Below, piece after piece: positions 38,817 to 49,616 of a stretch of 64,000 nucleotides of DNA. Position numbers and translations under genes: made by a program. The stretch's first letter is position 1. The number at the start of each line of letters is the position of its first letter. The notes below the pieces were generated by a model. It was given only the letters and a program-made list of their open reading frames with translations, did no database searches and was not told the DNA's origin. Origin of the DNA: Candidatus Endomicrobiellum trichonymphae (GTDB lineage: Bacteria; Elusimicrobiota; Endomicrobiia; Endomicrobiales; Endomicrobiaceae); assembly GCF_002355835.1 (NCBI RefSeq), contig NZ_AP017459.1, forward strand, positions 62,001 to 126,000. Direction: 5' to 3'.

Positions 38817-41800
38817 ATGAATAAAGTTCAAGAAATTGAGTATAAAAAGATAAGAGAAAAACTTGCAGATAGAGAATATCGTATAGGATTGGACTTAGGT
38901 GTTGGTTCAATAGGATATGCTGTAGTATCCTTAAAAGAATGCGATGATTTGTCCTATCTACCGGAAGATATTATTTTATCAGGAAGCAGAATTTTTAAAT
39001 CCTCTATAGGAGCTGTCGAGCGCAGAGAATTTAGATTACAGAGAAACAGTCATAGACATCACAGAGAGCGCATGCGCTTTCTCTGGCAATTACTGGCTGA
39101 AAAACAGCTGGCTTTACAATCTTCCAAAGATTTAGAGAAAAAAGAAAATTCTGCTGATTGTGAAACCTCACAAAAAAGATTTCCAATCAATATATTAAAA
39201 GAAGATCCTTATATCCTAAGATATAAAGCTTTGGAGGAAAAGTTATCTTTGTTTCAGTTGGGGTATGTGTTATATCACATTGCAAACCATAGAGGTACGG
39301 ACTCAGTTAGAAGTTTCTTAGAGTATGATGACGATAAGGTAAAAGAGAACACGTTAACAGCAAAAATTGCAAAAGAAACTAAGAAAGTTATAGATGCAAA
39401 AAAATATCGTACATTCGGCGAATATCTTTATAAGGAAAAAATAGAAAAATTTCAGCAAAATATAAGAAAAAAAGTCAGTAATAGAAAGACACCAGCAAAT
39501 AAAAATAAAGAGTTTGCTGTTACCAGAGATGTAATAATTAAAGAAACTGAAAAAATTTTAGCCAGTCAAAAACAATATTATACTTATATTTTGACTGATG
39601 AGTATATTAAAAAAATTAAAGATGCAATATCTTACCAAACTGAAAAACTTATCCCGGAATCTGGATATTGTCCTTATTTTAAAGATGAAAAAAGAACTCC
39701 CTCGCTCACATAAGCTTAACGAATACAGAAGAATGTACGAGGCTCTTAATAACGCAAAATATTTTGCTCCGGTTCTCGATGAGAATACTGGTGAAATTTT
39801 AAGTTATCAAGAAAAAGAATTTTCAAGAGAAGAAAAAAAGATACTATTTGACGAAGTGTTATTAAAAGGTATGGAATTAACTGAATCAGGAGCAAAGAAA
39901 TTATTACATCATCTCCCTGACGGTTGTGAGGTACAGCTTCAAGGTAGAGATAAAACAACTCAAAAGATTAAAGGTTATGCTCTGGTTGATCTTGCAACAG
40001 CAGGATGAATTTCTTTATGACTGGAACAGTCTTCCGCTTGAAAAATTAAAGCCTAAATTAACAAACTATTATTCCTTAACTGAAAGTGAAGTTGATGAAA
40101 CTTTTCAGGAAATCAAACTTCCGTCAAACTACGCTTCTGTTGGAAAGAAAGCAATGGAAATTCTGCTGACATATATTAAGGACGGTTGTTCTTATACTGA
40201 AGCTCTAGAGAAAGCAGTCAGTGAAGGCAAACTTAAAGTTGACAAACAGACGATGATATATGATTCGTTGCCGTACTATGGTAAGATTCTTAAGGAAAGC
40301 CCTCAAAAACTTATAGGAAAAGCTTTCTCAAAACAATTTGCTGACAGAAATTATAAAGAACCTGATACTAATAAAAATGAAAGAGAGTTTGGCAAAATTG
40401 CCAACCCGGTAGTTCATCAGACATTAAATGAACTCAGAAAACTTATCAATGAAATTATTACTGTGTTTGGTAAAAAACCTCTAGAAATAGGTTTGGAGAC
40501 AACAAGAGAACTTAAAAAAAGCAAGAAAAATAGAGAATATTTATCCAAGCAACAAAATAAAAACGAATATGCTAGAAATAGGATATACAAAGAATATATA
40601 GAACCGCATTTGTCGCAGATAAAGAGCCGGCAGGAAAATCCTTCAAAATATATTTTGAAATTTGAACTTCTTGAAGAGCAAAATTTTATTTGTCCGTTTT
40701 GCTATGAAAAGATAACTCCTGATGATATAATAAATTCAAAAGTTGACGTAGAACATATTTTCCCGATTGAAGAGAGCGAAGACGATACAAAAAACAATCT
40801 TGTAATTGCACATAATGAATGTAATGCTGACAAAGGAAAGAAATCGCCTTTTGATGCTTTTGGGGATAAGACATCCGGGAAATACAGGTGGAATTGCATT
40901 TTACACAATGCCCAAAACAATTTGCCGCACAAAGTATGGCGGTTTTATCAAGGTTCTCTTGAAAAATTTTTAGAAAACAAACCTATGTCAAGGCGTTTTG
41001 GGACAGACAACAGTTATATTTCTAAAATAGCCGCGAAATATCTAGCGTGTCTTTTTAATGATCCTTATCATTCAGAAATATTTTGTATTAAATCTTCTCT
41101 TATCGCTCAGCTTAGAATTGCTTGGGAACTGAATAGTATAATGGTTCCTCTTGTAAAAAATATCCTTTCCGAAAAAGAATTAGAAGAGTTCAAAATATCG
41201 AAAAACAAAAAAATAAGAATTGATAACAGACATCATGCTTTAGATGCTATAGTAATAGCCTACGCAAATAGAGGGTATCATAATTTTTTAAACAGGATAC
41301 ATGCAAAAGAATATAAAATAAATTATAGAGAAAAAAGCTGGTTATCTAAAATATTATTACCGCCATTAAATAGAGATTTAGAAGACTTTAAAATAAGCGT
41401 AAAAGATTCTATAGAAAAGGCGAATATCAGTATCAAGCATGACCATAATACTAACGGATCATTAGTAAAAGCTACAGCTTATAAAGTTTATTATTCCGGA
41501 ACCGGGGAATATATAATTACAACCTCAAAAAATGTTGAAGAAATATCTTTTAAAGAAAAAGAGAATCCTAAAGATACTCTTCATCGGGCTTTATGTAAGT
41601 TTGAATGTAGAGACATAGACATCAAAGATGAAAAATTAATAAAAAAACTCAAATATAATAGCACTCTTTATGAAAAAGTACAAAATAATTTGTCTAAAGC
41701 AAAACAAGAATTGGAACAAGATAACAAAAAAACCGAAGAAGAAGGGAAAAAATCGCAAGAAATAACAGATGTTCGGATTTATAAAAAGGCCTGCAGCTTA

Positions 41801-42340
41801 GTCAAGGGACAGTACATTCAATGCGGCAGCAGACTTAAGGATAAATTTTTTGCTGTAAAAGAACCTACGGAAATAAAAACGGGGCTTGGCTATGATACCG
41901 GCGATAATTTATTTTTAGATTTATATTATGATAAGACAGGAAAACTTTGCGGTGAGATTATACGAAAAGTAAATTTTAATCGAAATAAACCAAACTATCA
42001 AAAAGAAGACTATACTCTTTTTGAAAGGATTTATCAGAGCGATACTCTGGAGGTTGATACTTCTGAAGATAAAGTCTCATTGAAAAATAAAACAGGTTCT
42101 GCTCCGAGTGACAGAACGTTTATAAAAGTTAAAACTTTCACAGAATTAAATGCGTATTTTGACGGTAAAAGAGATAAAATACAAATATTTTTTGGAAATT
42201 TATTGAAATCAAGTTCAAGTTTTAAAGATGACTCATTTTTTATATCAAGTATGCAGAAATACAATGTAAGAAAAGTTATTTTAACTTCTTTAGGCATTAT
42301 AAAATACCGCTCGCAAATATTAAAAAACAAAGAGGTCTGA
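38817..42340 (+). pseudogene. cas9: Cas9 (type II-C-like), two frameshifts, catalytic residues kept
   Basis: RNA-guided nuclease, about 1,174 codons when joined. RuvC-I is YRIGLDLGVGSIGYAV (Asp 26), and the arginine-rich bridge helix is RREFRLQRNSHRHHRER. The frame breaks near 39695 (end of the first 298 codons) and again at about 40004, where GDLATAG meets DEFLYDW in another frame. The long third part holds RuvC-II EIGLETTRELKK, the HNH domain with CPFCY and VDVEHIFPIEES, the NNLVIAHNECNADKG motif, and RuvC-III DNRHHALDA. The length and the cas9-cas1-cas2 order without csn2 point to subtype II-C. Both breaks are in the recognition lobe. As read, it cannot be made as one protein. Confidence 0.92.
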
Positions 42341-43251
42341 ATGTGGAGAATTATTGATATTAGCGGTGATGGATATCATATTTTTGTCAAGAACAATAAT
42401 TTTTCCGTACTAAAGAATAATGAAGAAAAACTTCATGCAAATTTCTCGGATATCAACTGCATTATTTTGCACGGTAACGGCATTACATATACAAATTCAG
42501 CAATTCAGAAATGTCTTAAAAATGAAATTCCTATAGTTTTCTGCGACGAAACACATACGCCCGCGGGAATGTTGTTGCCGTATTTTAATATTGCAGAGTA
42601 TGGTAAACGTTTGGAAATACAATTATCTGCCAGCCAGCCTATACGAAAGCAGGCTTGGAAACAAATAATAACAGAAAAACTTATAAACCAATCCGCTTGT
42701 TTGGCATCTTTCCCAAAAAGCAATAGTAAACATTTACAGCTTTTAGATTTTGCGAGAGAAGTGAAAACCGGAGATAATACTTTTAGAGAAGGTATTGGTG
42801 CAAAAATATATTTTGGAGAGTTATTTGACAATTTTTACAGGAGCAATAAAAATGAAGATATAATTAATTCTTCGCTGAATTACGGATATGCTGTTTTGCG
42901 GAGTGGTATTGCAAGAGCTGTAGTATCCTGCGGACTTAATCCTGCAATTGGGGTGTTTCACAGTAAAAATAAAAATCCTTTTTGTTTAGTTGATGATCTC
43001 ATAGAACCTTTGCGTCCTATGGTTGACTATATTGTGAAATCACAATATGAGGATTTTATTAAGGAGAAAATATTAACGCCTGCATTAAAAAGATTTCTTG
43101 TTTCAATAACCGAAAAAAATTGTTAGTTGAAAATGCCGCATATTCTTTTGTTGCTGGATTACAAAAATATATTCAGTCGTATCTGGCATATATATCAAAA
43201 CAAGAGAAACAAATTATTTTTCCAAAGTTATTTTATGATATCAAAATATAA
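42341..43251 (+). pseudogene. cas1: Cas1 integrase, frameshift near the C-terminus
   Basis: Spacer-integration enzyme. The start ATG directly follows the cas9 stop. The metal ligands are present: E150 in FREGIGAKIYF, H207 in GVFHSKNKNPF and D218/219 in LVDDLIEPLRP. The frame ends at TAG 43124-43126, but the expected C-terminal tail continues in another frame: VENAAYSFVAGLQKYIQSYL to TAA at 43251. So one indel near 43122 removes about 42 residues. The catalytic core is complete, and activity could partly survive, but the partner Cas2 is also broken. Confidence 0.88.
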
Positions 43252-43330
43252 AGCTATGTGGGTATTAATTGCTTTTGATCTGCCTGTATTAACACAAAAA
43301 CAACACTTTTTCGGAGAGAACCATATTTAA
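43235..43330 (+). pseudogene. cas2: Cas2, N-terminal fragment only
   Basis: ATG 43235 overlaps the end of cas1 by 17 bases. The translation MISKYKAMWVLIAFDLPVLT is the first beta strand and loop of Cas2. After QKQ the similarity ends and a stop follows at 43330. The remaining 60-70 residues are not found downstream. No CRISPR repeats follow. Adaptation is therefore lost. Confidence 0.85.
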
Positions 43331-43520
43331 CGCGGATAAGCAATATTTCGATAATCACCATTAGAACCAAGAGCAGCACGAACATTAAGGGTCTTCCACT
43401 ACGATTACTATACTACTTATTGCACATATACACCACTGTGTAGCAAATTATACTTTTTTACGGCGGATTGTGGATCGCAAATATATTATAAGATTTTAAA
43501 GGAATTATCAAGAAATAGTA

Positions 43521-44345
43521 TTAAAATATTGATATTGGATTTGAATACAGAGAGAAATTATGAGAAAACTGTTTGGAAACATTTAAGTCAGTGATAGTTC
43601 CCTTTTTAATGTAGTGCTTTTTATTATTTTTCTCGGCAAAAGAGATAACTTTTTCAGCTGTCTCATTAAAAAATTCTTTACATCCTTTGTAAGCAGATAC
43701 TTGGGAATTATAATTTAATTTTCCAAAAATAATTTTGTCAACAAATTCTAAAGCTTTTAAAGTCTCATCAAAATCCTGCTTTATTATGTTCGGCGTGGGA
43801 TAAGGTTCTATGCTCACCCATGTTTTAATTCCATTTTTATGAAGATTGTAAAGGCTTTTTATCCGCTTTTTCATAGGAGAGGCAAAAGGCTCTAATTTTT
43901 TTCTGAAATTATCTTTAATTGTTATGAGGGTTATTCCAAACTCATTGTTTGAACTGAGAGTTGTTAGTTTATCAGGCAGAATACCTTTTGTAATCGCAAT
44001 ACATTTTATGTTCTCCCGGTTAAGTCTTTTTATAATTTTATAGCTCATTTCAGATATCTCATTATATCCGCACATAAACGGATCTGTAGTGAAAGAAAGC
44101 TGCACAAAGCGGATTTTATCTTTATATTTTGGGATTTCAGATTCTAATATTTCTAAAGCGTTCTTGACTATTTTAGGTTTTATCCAATCGTCATATATTT
44201 TAATTTTACCAAAACGCTTAGCCATCAGCATAGCATAACAGGGATATAAACAGCCGTGAGAACAACCCTCTGCGTGGTTAATAGTATAATCACCATACTC
44301 AACATTTGTCTTATGCAACAAACTTTTTCTTATTATACTACTCAT
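43521..44345 (-). CDS. Radical SAM-like three-cysteine protein, partner family of TcmP
   Basis: A 274-residue intact protein with the cysteine motif CSHGCLYPCYA near residue 29, resembling spore-photoproduct-lyase-like and three-Cys-motif radical SAM proteins. The TIM-barrel pattern continues with RFVQLSFTTDPF, IKCIAITKG and KTWVSIEPYPTP. The spacing C-x3-C-x3-C departs from the standard C-x3-C-x2-C, which may be a family feature. It is followed upstream (19 bases) by a TcmP gene, the partner for which the name 'three-Cys-motif partner' was given. The function of the pair is not established to my knowledge. Confidence 0.75.
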   Translation of the reverse strand: MSSIIRKSLLHKTNVEYGDYTINHAEGCSHGCLYPCYAMLMAKRFGKIKIYDDWIKPKIVKNALEILESEIPKYKDKIRFVQLSFTTDPFMCGYNEISEMSYKIIKRLNRENIKCIAITKGILPDKLTTLSSNNEFGITLITIKDNFRKKLEPFASPMKKRIKSLYNLHKNGIKTWVSIEPYPTPNIIKQDFDETLKALEFVDKIIFGKLNYNSQVSAYKGCKEFFNETAEKVISFAEKNNKKHYIKKGTITDLNVSKQFSHNFSLYSNPISIF

Positions 44346-44364
44346 AAATAAATTTGTCCTTTTA

Positions 44365-45402
44365 TTAAAAAACGATTTTTATTTTGGGTTTTTCTTTATT
44401 CTTATAACTTATATAAAAATTCCCTTTTTTGCGGTTAGATACTTCAGGCATAGGCATAACAGTTATTTTATTATCCTTCTCGTAAGAATTTAATATGGCG
44501 GTTACTCTTTTAGGTAACAAACCATGTAATATTCCATATTCATATAATTCACAGTTTGTCAGACTTTTATTTTTGTGAATATTTTCTATGAAAGGCGAAT
44601 CTTCATCTGAAGTAGTTTTTTCAAATAAATCTTTTTCTTTAATTTTGTCTAAAGCTTCTAAAAATTTTTCTGCGCCAAGAATATGTTTTGTCAAGAAGAA
44701 TAAAGTATACTTATTATTGGATTTTGTATTTTTAAGTTCTTTATAATAAACATAATCTGTATCAGCTTTTTTAGTAAAAGCCTTTTTTATTTCGTTTACA
44801 AAACTCATTTCATCCTGACATTTTCTAGCATCTTCTTCAGCTATACCCATATCATTAAGAAATCCAGCAATAGGTTTTAATTGTTTAGAATTTTCTTCTT
44901 TTCTTAAAAATCTATATATGTGATTAATAGGTATAAATATTAAAATATCTAATCTTTTTGCTTTAAAAATGTTTTGATAAGTGTCCCCTCTTAATTGAGT
45001 GTATCCCCAAGGATCAATAAAAAATAAGTGATTTGTTTTAGTTTTATGGTCAGCTTTTGACAATACGTCATTAATAAATTCGTTAGCATCTTTATTAAAA
45101 CATAAAACTCTGTTGCCATCAGGTTCTAAATTTTTTATTAAGTCTACATAAGATTCTTCTTTAATATCGTTTAAAACGAGATGTATATTTTGTTGCTTGA
45201 ATTACTGATGGATGTTATAACATTTTTGGCGATTATGGCGCTGCCTTCTTCGCCATTATTTGATATGCCTTTTCCGGCAAAAGGCTCAACTATAAAAATA
45301 TCAGTAAAATACAACCTCATCATTATTGATAAGTACGCTTTTAAATATTTTTCATAAATAGATAATTTTATTATGGTTTTCTATATTCCCTTTTGTATCC
45401 AT
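44365..45402 (-). pseudogene. tcmP: TcmP (three-Cys-motif partner protein), two frameshifts
   Basis: Read downward from ATG 45402 the start is MDTKGNIENHNK; the frame shifts in an A-run near 45365, continues KLSIYEKYLKAYLSIMMRLY and FIVEPFAGKG, shifts again near 45197, and continues VLNDIKEESYVDLIKNLEP. The remaining open frame (to 44365) has the family motif FFIDPWGYTQLRGDT and a helical C-terminus. The FAGKG and DPWG motifs resemble a Rossmann methyltransferase-like fold. It lies 19 bases before the radical SAM partner, which is intact. Confidence 0.78.
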
Positions 45403-45563
45403 TGTATCATCTATAAAATTATTTAAATTTTTAAATACTAAGTATAAATAAATATATATACACTTTAACATATTTTATATAAAATAGAATATAATGTCAA
45501 AAACAAGATGAGGATTTTTGTTATAATTTAAAAGTTTAGAGGAGACACAGCAACAAATTTTAT

Positions 45564-46970
45564 ATGCCCCCCCCCCTATTTTTTTAAGTCATATAAGTTT
45601 ATATTTTCCAGGCAAAATATACTTTGAATATTTTTCAGCGCAAATACAAGCGGGAAACCGCATCGCTATTATAGGAAATAATGGAACCGGCAAATCATCT
45701 CTGCTCAAAATTATCAAAGGCGATCTGCCTGCCTCTGAAGGCGAAATACAAAATAAAAACGTTTCTTTTGGCTATGTTCCGCAGTTAATTTATAAATATG
45801 AAAATTTAAGCGGCAGCGAGAAATTTAACAGAGCTTTAAGTGTTGCTTTTTCAAATCATCCTGATATATTACTTTTAGACGAACCGACAAATCATTTAGA
45901 TCTAAAAAATCGCAGATCTCTTATAAAAATGCTGAACTTTTATAAAGGCACTCTGGTAGTAGTATCCCATGACACAGAGCTGTTAAGAAGATCTATTGAC
46001 ATATTGTGGCATATAGATAACGGGAAAGTGAGTGTTTTCAACGGGAAATATGACGACTACTGCCAAACAATAATGCAAGAGCGCCAAAATATTGAAAATG
46101 AGCTTGAATTTCTTGCAAAGGAAAAGAAAGAAAATCATAAAGCTTTAATGAAAGAACAGCAGCGCGCAAAAAAAACAAAGAAAGAGGCAAAAAATTTGTT
46201 GAGCGTAAAAAATGGCTGCCCGCATTGGGAGATTTAAACCAGAGTTATGCTCAGAAAACAACCGGCAAAAACAAAGGGTCTATTTCAAACAAAAGAAAAA
46301 TATTAAACGAACGTCTTTCAAGTTTAAGACTTCCTGAAATAATAAAACCAAGTTTTTCTTTAACAGCTAAAGATATAGCTTCAAAAACGATTGTTTCAAT
46401 AAGCGGTGGACAAACGGGATACGGACATAAAATAATTTCAAAAGATATAAATCTGTCAGTTGCAGGAAGCGAACATTTAGCGGTAACCGGCAGCAACAGT
46501 TCAGGTAAAACAACAGTGTTTAGGGCTATTTTACATTATCCGCAGATAAAAAAAACGGGCGTTTGGGATCTGCCGCGCTCTGAAGATATAGGTTATTTAG
46601 ACCAGTGTTACAGTTCTTTAAGTGACATAAAAACAGTGTTAGAAACTCTGGCTGATTTGTCGCCTGAAAAAAACGCATGCCGAAATAAGAGATTTTTTAA
46701 ATGATTTTTTATTCAGGAAAAATGAAGAAGTAAACAAACAAACAGGTGTCCGTTTTATCCGGCGGCGAAAAAGCAAGATTATCACTTGCTAAAATAGCAT
46801 TACAGACGCCAAGACTGCTGCTTATAGACGAGATTACAAATAACATTGATTTGGAAACAAAAGAACACGTTATGCAGGCATTGAAAGAATATCCCGGAGC
46901 AATGATAATAATTTCCCATGACAGCGCATTTCTGGAAAATATAGGAATTACGCATTACTATAAGTTATAG
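45564..46970 (+). pseudogene. ABC-F family ATPase, several frameshifts
   Basis: ABC-F proteins are soluble twin-ATPase factors acting on ribosomes, some giving antibiotic resistance. The first ATPase has Walker A IIGNNGTGKSS, a signature region LSGSEKFNRAL and Walker B LLLDEPTNHLD. The linker and second ATPase (VTGSNSSGKTT, LSGGEKARLSLAKI, LLLIDEITNNIDLE) follow in other frames. Breaks lie at the start (a C10 run after ATG 45564 leaves that ATG out of frame), near 46205, near 46675 and near 46745. With eleven C the ATG would be in frame. The order and spacing of motifs give a normal length of about 470 residues. Confidence 0.85.
45567..45576. repeat. C10 homopolymer at the start of the ABC-F pseudogene
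   Basis: Ten C directly after ATG 45564. In the present length the ATG frame stops at 45585-45587. One extra C would join it to the ABC-F frame (LSHISLYFPGK). Confidence 0.95.
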
Positions 46971-46990
46971 ACATATCGTTATCAAAAAAA

Positions 46991-48235
46991 CTATACAGTT
47001 TTTATTCTTATTATTGTATTTTCAGGGAAAACAGAAAGGTCTCCGTCGACAGGTATTTTTACGGATTGACTAGCTTTCCCCGGCGCAAGCTCTTCAATAA
47101 GATTATTATTATCTTTATTGTAAATTTCATTTAAAATAATTTTCACCGGTTTAAACTTAAAAGGCGATAATATTTCTATTTCAGCTCCTTTTTTCAGCTT
47201 ATTTCTCAATTCTATTGTTAAAAAGCCGTTTGCGTTGCTTTTTATGACGCCGGCATTTCTGTAATTGCTTTTACTTGAGGTATCAATATAATCCTGCGCT
47301 TCTATTCCCGGCATACCGTCAAAAAAACCTATAGTATATCCGCGGTTTTGCAGAGTTATCAGTTCTTTCATATATTCATCAGGATGCCAGCTGCCGGGGT
47401 TGTCAAAATAATCGTCAATTGCTTTACGATAAACCCTTGCTGTCTGCGCCGCATAATATTCGCTTTTATTCCTTCCTTCTATTTTTAAAGAATCAATCCC
47501 TATGCTTATAATTTTATCCAGTTTCGGCATGAGACATAAATCTTTTGAATTTAAAACATATGAGCCTTTATCATCTTCTTCCATTTCTAAATATTCGCCC
47601 GGTCTTAGTTCCTCTTCAAGAAGCAGTCTGCTTTTATATTTCCACCTACACGAATGGGCGCACGCTCCCTGATTTGCGCTGCGCGAAGCCATAAATGCAG
47701 ACATTAAACATCTCCCAGAATAACTTACACACATAGATCCGTGTATAAAAATTTCGAGTTTTATCTCTCTGCACTTTTCTCTTATTTCTCTGACTTCAGA
47801 AAAGCTAATTTCTCTGCCGAGAACGCATAATTCAGCTCCCAAATTTTTCCAAAAATCTGCCGTAAGCCAAGAACAAATATTTGCTTGAGTTGATATATGT
47901 ATAGGAATTTGCGGAATTTCTTTTTTTACATATTGAAATATGCCGGGATCTGAAATAATGATGCCATCGGGATTTAACGTTTTCAGCGTTTTTGCAAATT
48001 TTTCAAGTCTGTCAACATCTTTATTATGCGAAAACAAATTAAGCGTCAGATACACTTTTTTCTCGATATTATGCGCAAAGGAAATTCCCTCTTCCATTTC
48101 CTCCAAGAGAAATTCTGATTTTACTCTTAACGACATTTCGGGAATGCCGGCATAAACAGCATCAGCTCCGTAAAGGAACGCTGTTTTTAGTTTAGATAGA
48201 GATCCTGCCGGCAATAAAAGTTCTGGTTTTTTCAT
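46991..48235 (-). CDS. U32 peptidase-family protein (TrhP/RlhA-like)
   Basis: A 414-residue intact protein of the U32 family. The signature IFIHGSMCVSYSGRCLMSAF is complete, followed by the cysteine-rich segment NQGACAHSCRWKY. Members work in prephenate-dependent tRNA (TrhP) or 23S rRNA (RlhA) hydroxylation rather than as proteases. The start ELLLPAGSLSKLKTAFLYGA is typical. The single-copy length without a second domain favours TrhP-like function. It is convergent with the ABC-F pseudogene. Confidence 0.88.
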   Translation of the reverse strand: MKKPELLLPAGSLSKLKTAFLYGADAVYAGIPEMSLRVKSEFLLEEMEEGISFAHNIEKKVYLTLNLFSHNKDVDRLEKFAKTLKTLNPDGIIISDPGIFQYVKKEIPQIPIHISTQANICSWLTADFWKNLGAELCVLGREISFSEVREIREKCREIKLEIFIHGSMCVSYSGRCLMSAFMASRSANQGACAHSCRWKYKSRLLLEEELRPGEYLEMEEDDKGSYVLNSKDLCLMPKLDKIISIGIDSLKIEGRNKSEYYAAQTARVYRKAIDDYFDNPGSWHPDEYMKELITLQNRGYTIGFFDGMPGIEAQDYIDTSSKSNYRNAGVIKSNANGFLTIELRNKLKKGAEIEILSPFKFKPVKIILNEIYNKDNNNLIEELAPGKASQSVKIPVDGDLSVFPENTIIRIKTV

Positions 48236-48339
48236 ATAAGGTAATTTGACGGTAGCTGTAGTGCTTGTTCAAACATAGTTTTATAAAAATTTTGCTGACA
48301 GTCTTAAGCTTTAATATTCAATAAACATGCAATTGTAAG

Positions 48340-48500
48340 TAGGGGAAAATTGTAATATTATCGTTGTCGTGAACTAACTGTAATTCCATTGCCATTGCAA
48401 GAATAAGAATATCAAAAGTAGAGAGTTTGGGTTTTCTTTCTGAGAGCGGGGTCATGATGTGTTCAACTTTATATATTTTGTCGCAACTTAGATTGTGGTA
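48340..48500 (-). pseudogene. PIN-domain toxin remnant (C-terminal end)
   Basis: The minus strand reads LSTFDILILAMAMELQLVHD followed by NDNIT, which is the C-terminal PIN pattern (DxxIxAxAxxxxxxLVxxD). The rest of the toxin is not continuous. A possible antitoxin remnant lies upstream near 48,640-48,790. PIN toxins are ribonucleases of VapC type. The left and right limits given are approximate. Confidence 0.5.
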
Positions 48501-48639
48501 GCGGTGTAAATCGTACGGGTAAAAAATAAGTCTGTTTCTTATAAGGAACTTTTATGAATATCAGGATCTGCCAAGCGACAAAAAGTCTAACTATCCAACA
48601 GGTAGTAATGACGGTACTGCGCTTTATTTGACATGCCTA

Positions 48640-48790
48640 TTTTTCATGTATTCTTTATATGGAGAAAAACCTGCCTCTTTAAAAATTTCCCGCATTTTTT
48701 TCAATAGCTTTTGCAGTTTTTGCTAATTTTTTATCGGGTTTTGTTTCGAGTTTTTTTAGGTTTTTTTTCTTGGTTTTCTAGTTTGCTCAT
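48640..48790 (-). pseudogene. Possible antitoxin remnant before the PIN remnant
   Basis: Short minus-strand pieces read MSKLENQEKKPKK, KLAKTAKAIEKNAGN and REIFKEAGFSPYKEYM in different frames: basic, helical and at the place where the antitoxin of the PIN pair would lie. No family is clearly identified. Confidence 0.25.
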
Positions 48791-49013
48791 CGGTTTTAAA
48801 TCTCCATTATTATAAAGGATAAATTTAGGAATAAAAAATATATATGTTATTTTAGCGTTTTCCGCTGATATTATCAAGTTCTTGCAAAATAATTATCTAT
48901 AAACTAAGCAAAAGAGGGAGTTGCAAGTGATTGATTAAAGAGGTTGCAGTTTGGTAAAACAAAAACAGAGATCCAAAATCCGAAAACGGGAGAATAAAAT
49001 AAGATGGAATAAA

Positions 49014-49500
49014 TGAGTAAAGTAATTGCAGTTTTGTTAGTTGTGTTTTTAGATTTTAATTCTGTTGTAAGGGCAGAGGACTTACACAAATAAATGAAGC
49101 GGCGCGCGCGATAAATAATAGAAGATCTATTCTAAAAAGGAAGTAAAACAACCGCCCTCTCTTGTTATTATGTAATAGCGATTTGTTTATCCCCACTACT
49201 TGGAATATGCCTTCTTGTTGGCGCTGCTTTATGGAATTTAAGCAATGAAGGGCAAATGAAAGAAGGGAGCCGCGTCGTGGCGTGGAAATTGGGTGTGTAT
49301 GTTGTTGCTCTAATTGGGTATTGTAAAATATATTATAATATAGGGGGGGGGGTAATTCCCTTTTTCCTGTACCCCGAGGTAAAGGAAGAAAAGTTAAGCG
49401 CTGTTATAAAAATAAAAAAATATGTTAAAATGCTCGGTGCGTTCTATAGAGGAAAAATTATTAAATTTAGTGAACGCTTTTGGCGGCGATAAAACTTCTT
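49014..49500 (+). pseudogene. Signal-peptide and two-span membrane protein remnant
   Basis: MSKVIAVLLVVFLDFNSVVR followed by AED resembles a cleavable signal peptide with a stop after eight more codons. Another frame continues INEAARAINN, and a third encodes two hydrophobic stretches, CLSPLLGICLLVGAALWNL and KLGVYVVALIGY, then enters the G10 tract. The layout (signal, short loop, two spans) is like VirB2/TrbC pilins of type IV secretion systems, but I see no sequence motif that proves it. Confidence 0.3.
49343..49352. repeat. G10 homopolymer
   Basis: Ten consecutive G in a membrane-protein remnant; the third G/C tract of exactly ten bases in this AT-rich window. Confidence 0.95.
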
Positions 49501-49616
49501 TTGTTAGACTTTTATTTCTTTTTAGTATGTCCGATAACTAGCGTCTGTGCCATGAATTTATTCCTTATTAATTATTATTATTGCGGCGTATTCTGACATA
49601 AGTGGAATGAAAAGAG

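Noticed and set aside
38817-40008. Separate small genes in place of the cas9 N-terminus
   Set aside because: Motif order (RuvC-I, bridge helix, then RuvC-II and HNH) shows one gene broken by indels.
43331-43520. CRISPR array after cas2
   Set aside because: I looked for repeated units of 24-40 bases here and near the whole cas locus and saw none; a single short inverted match is not an array.
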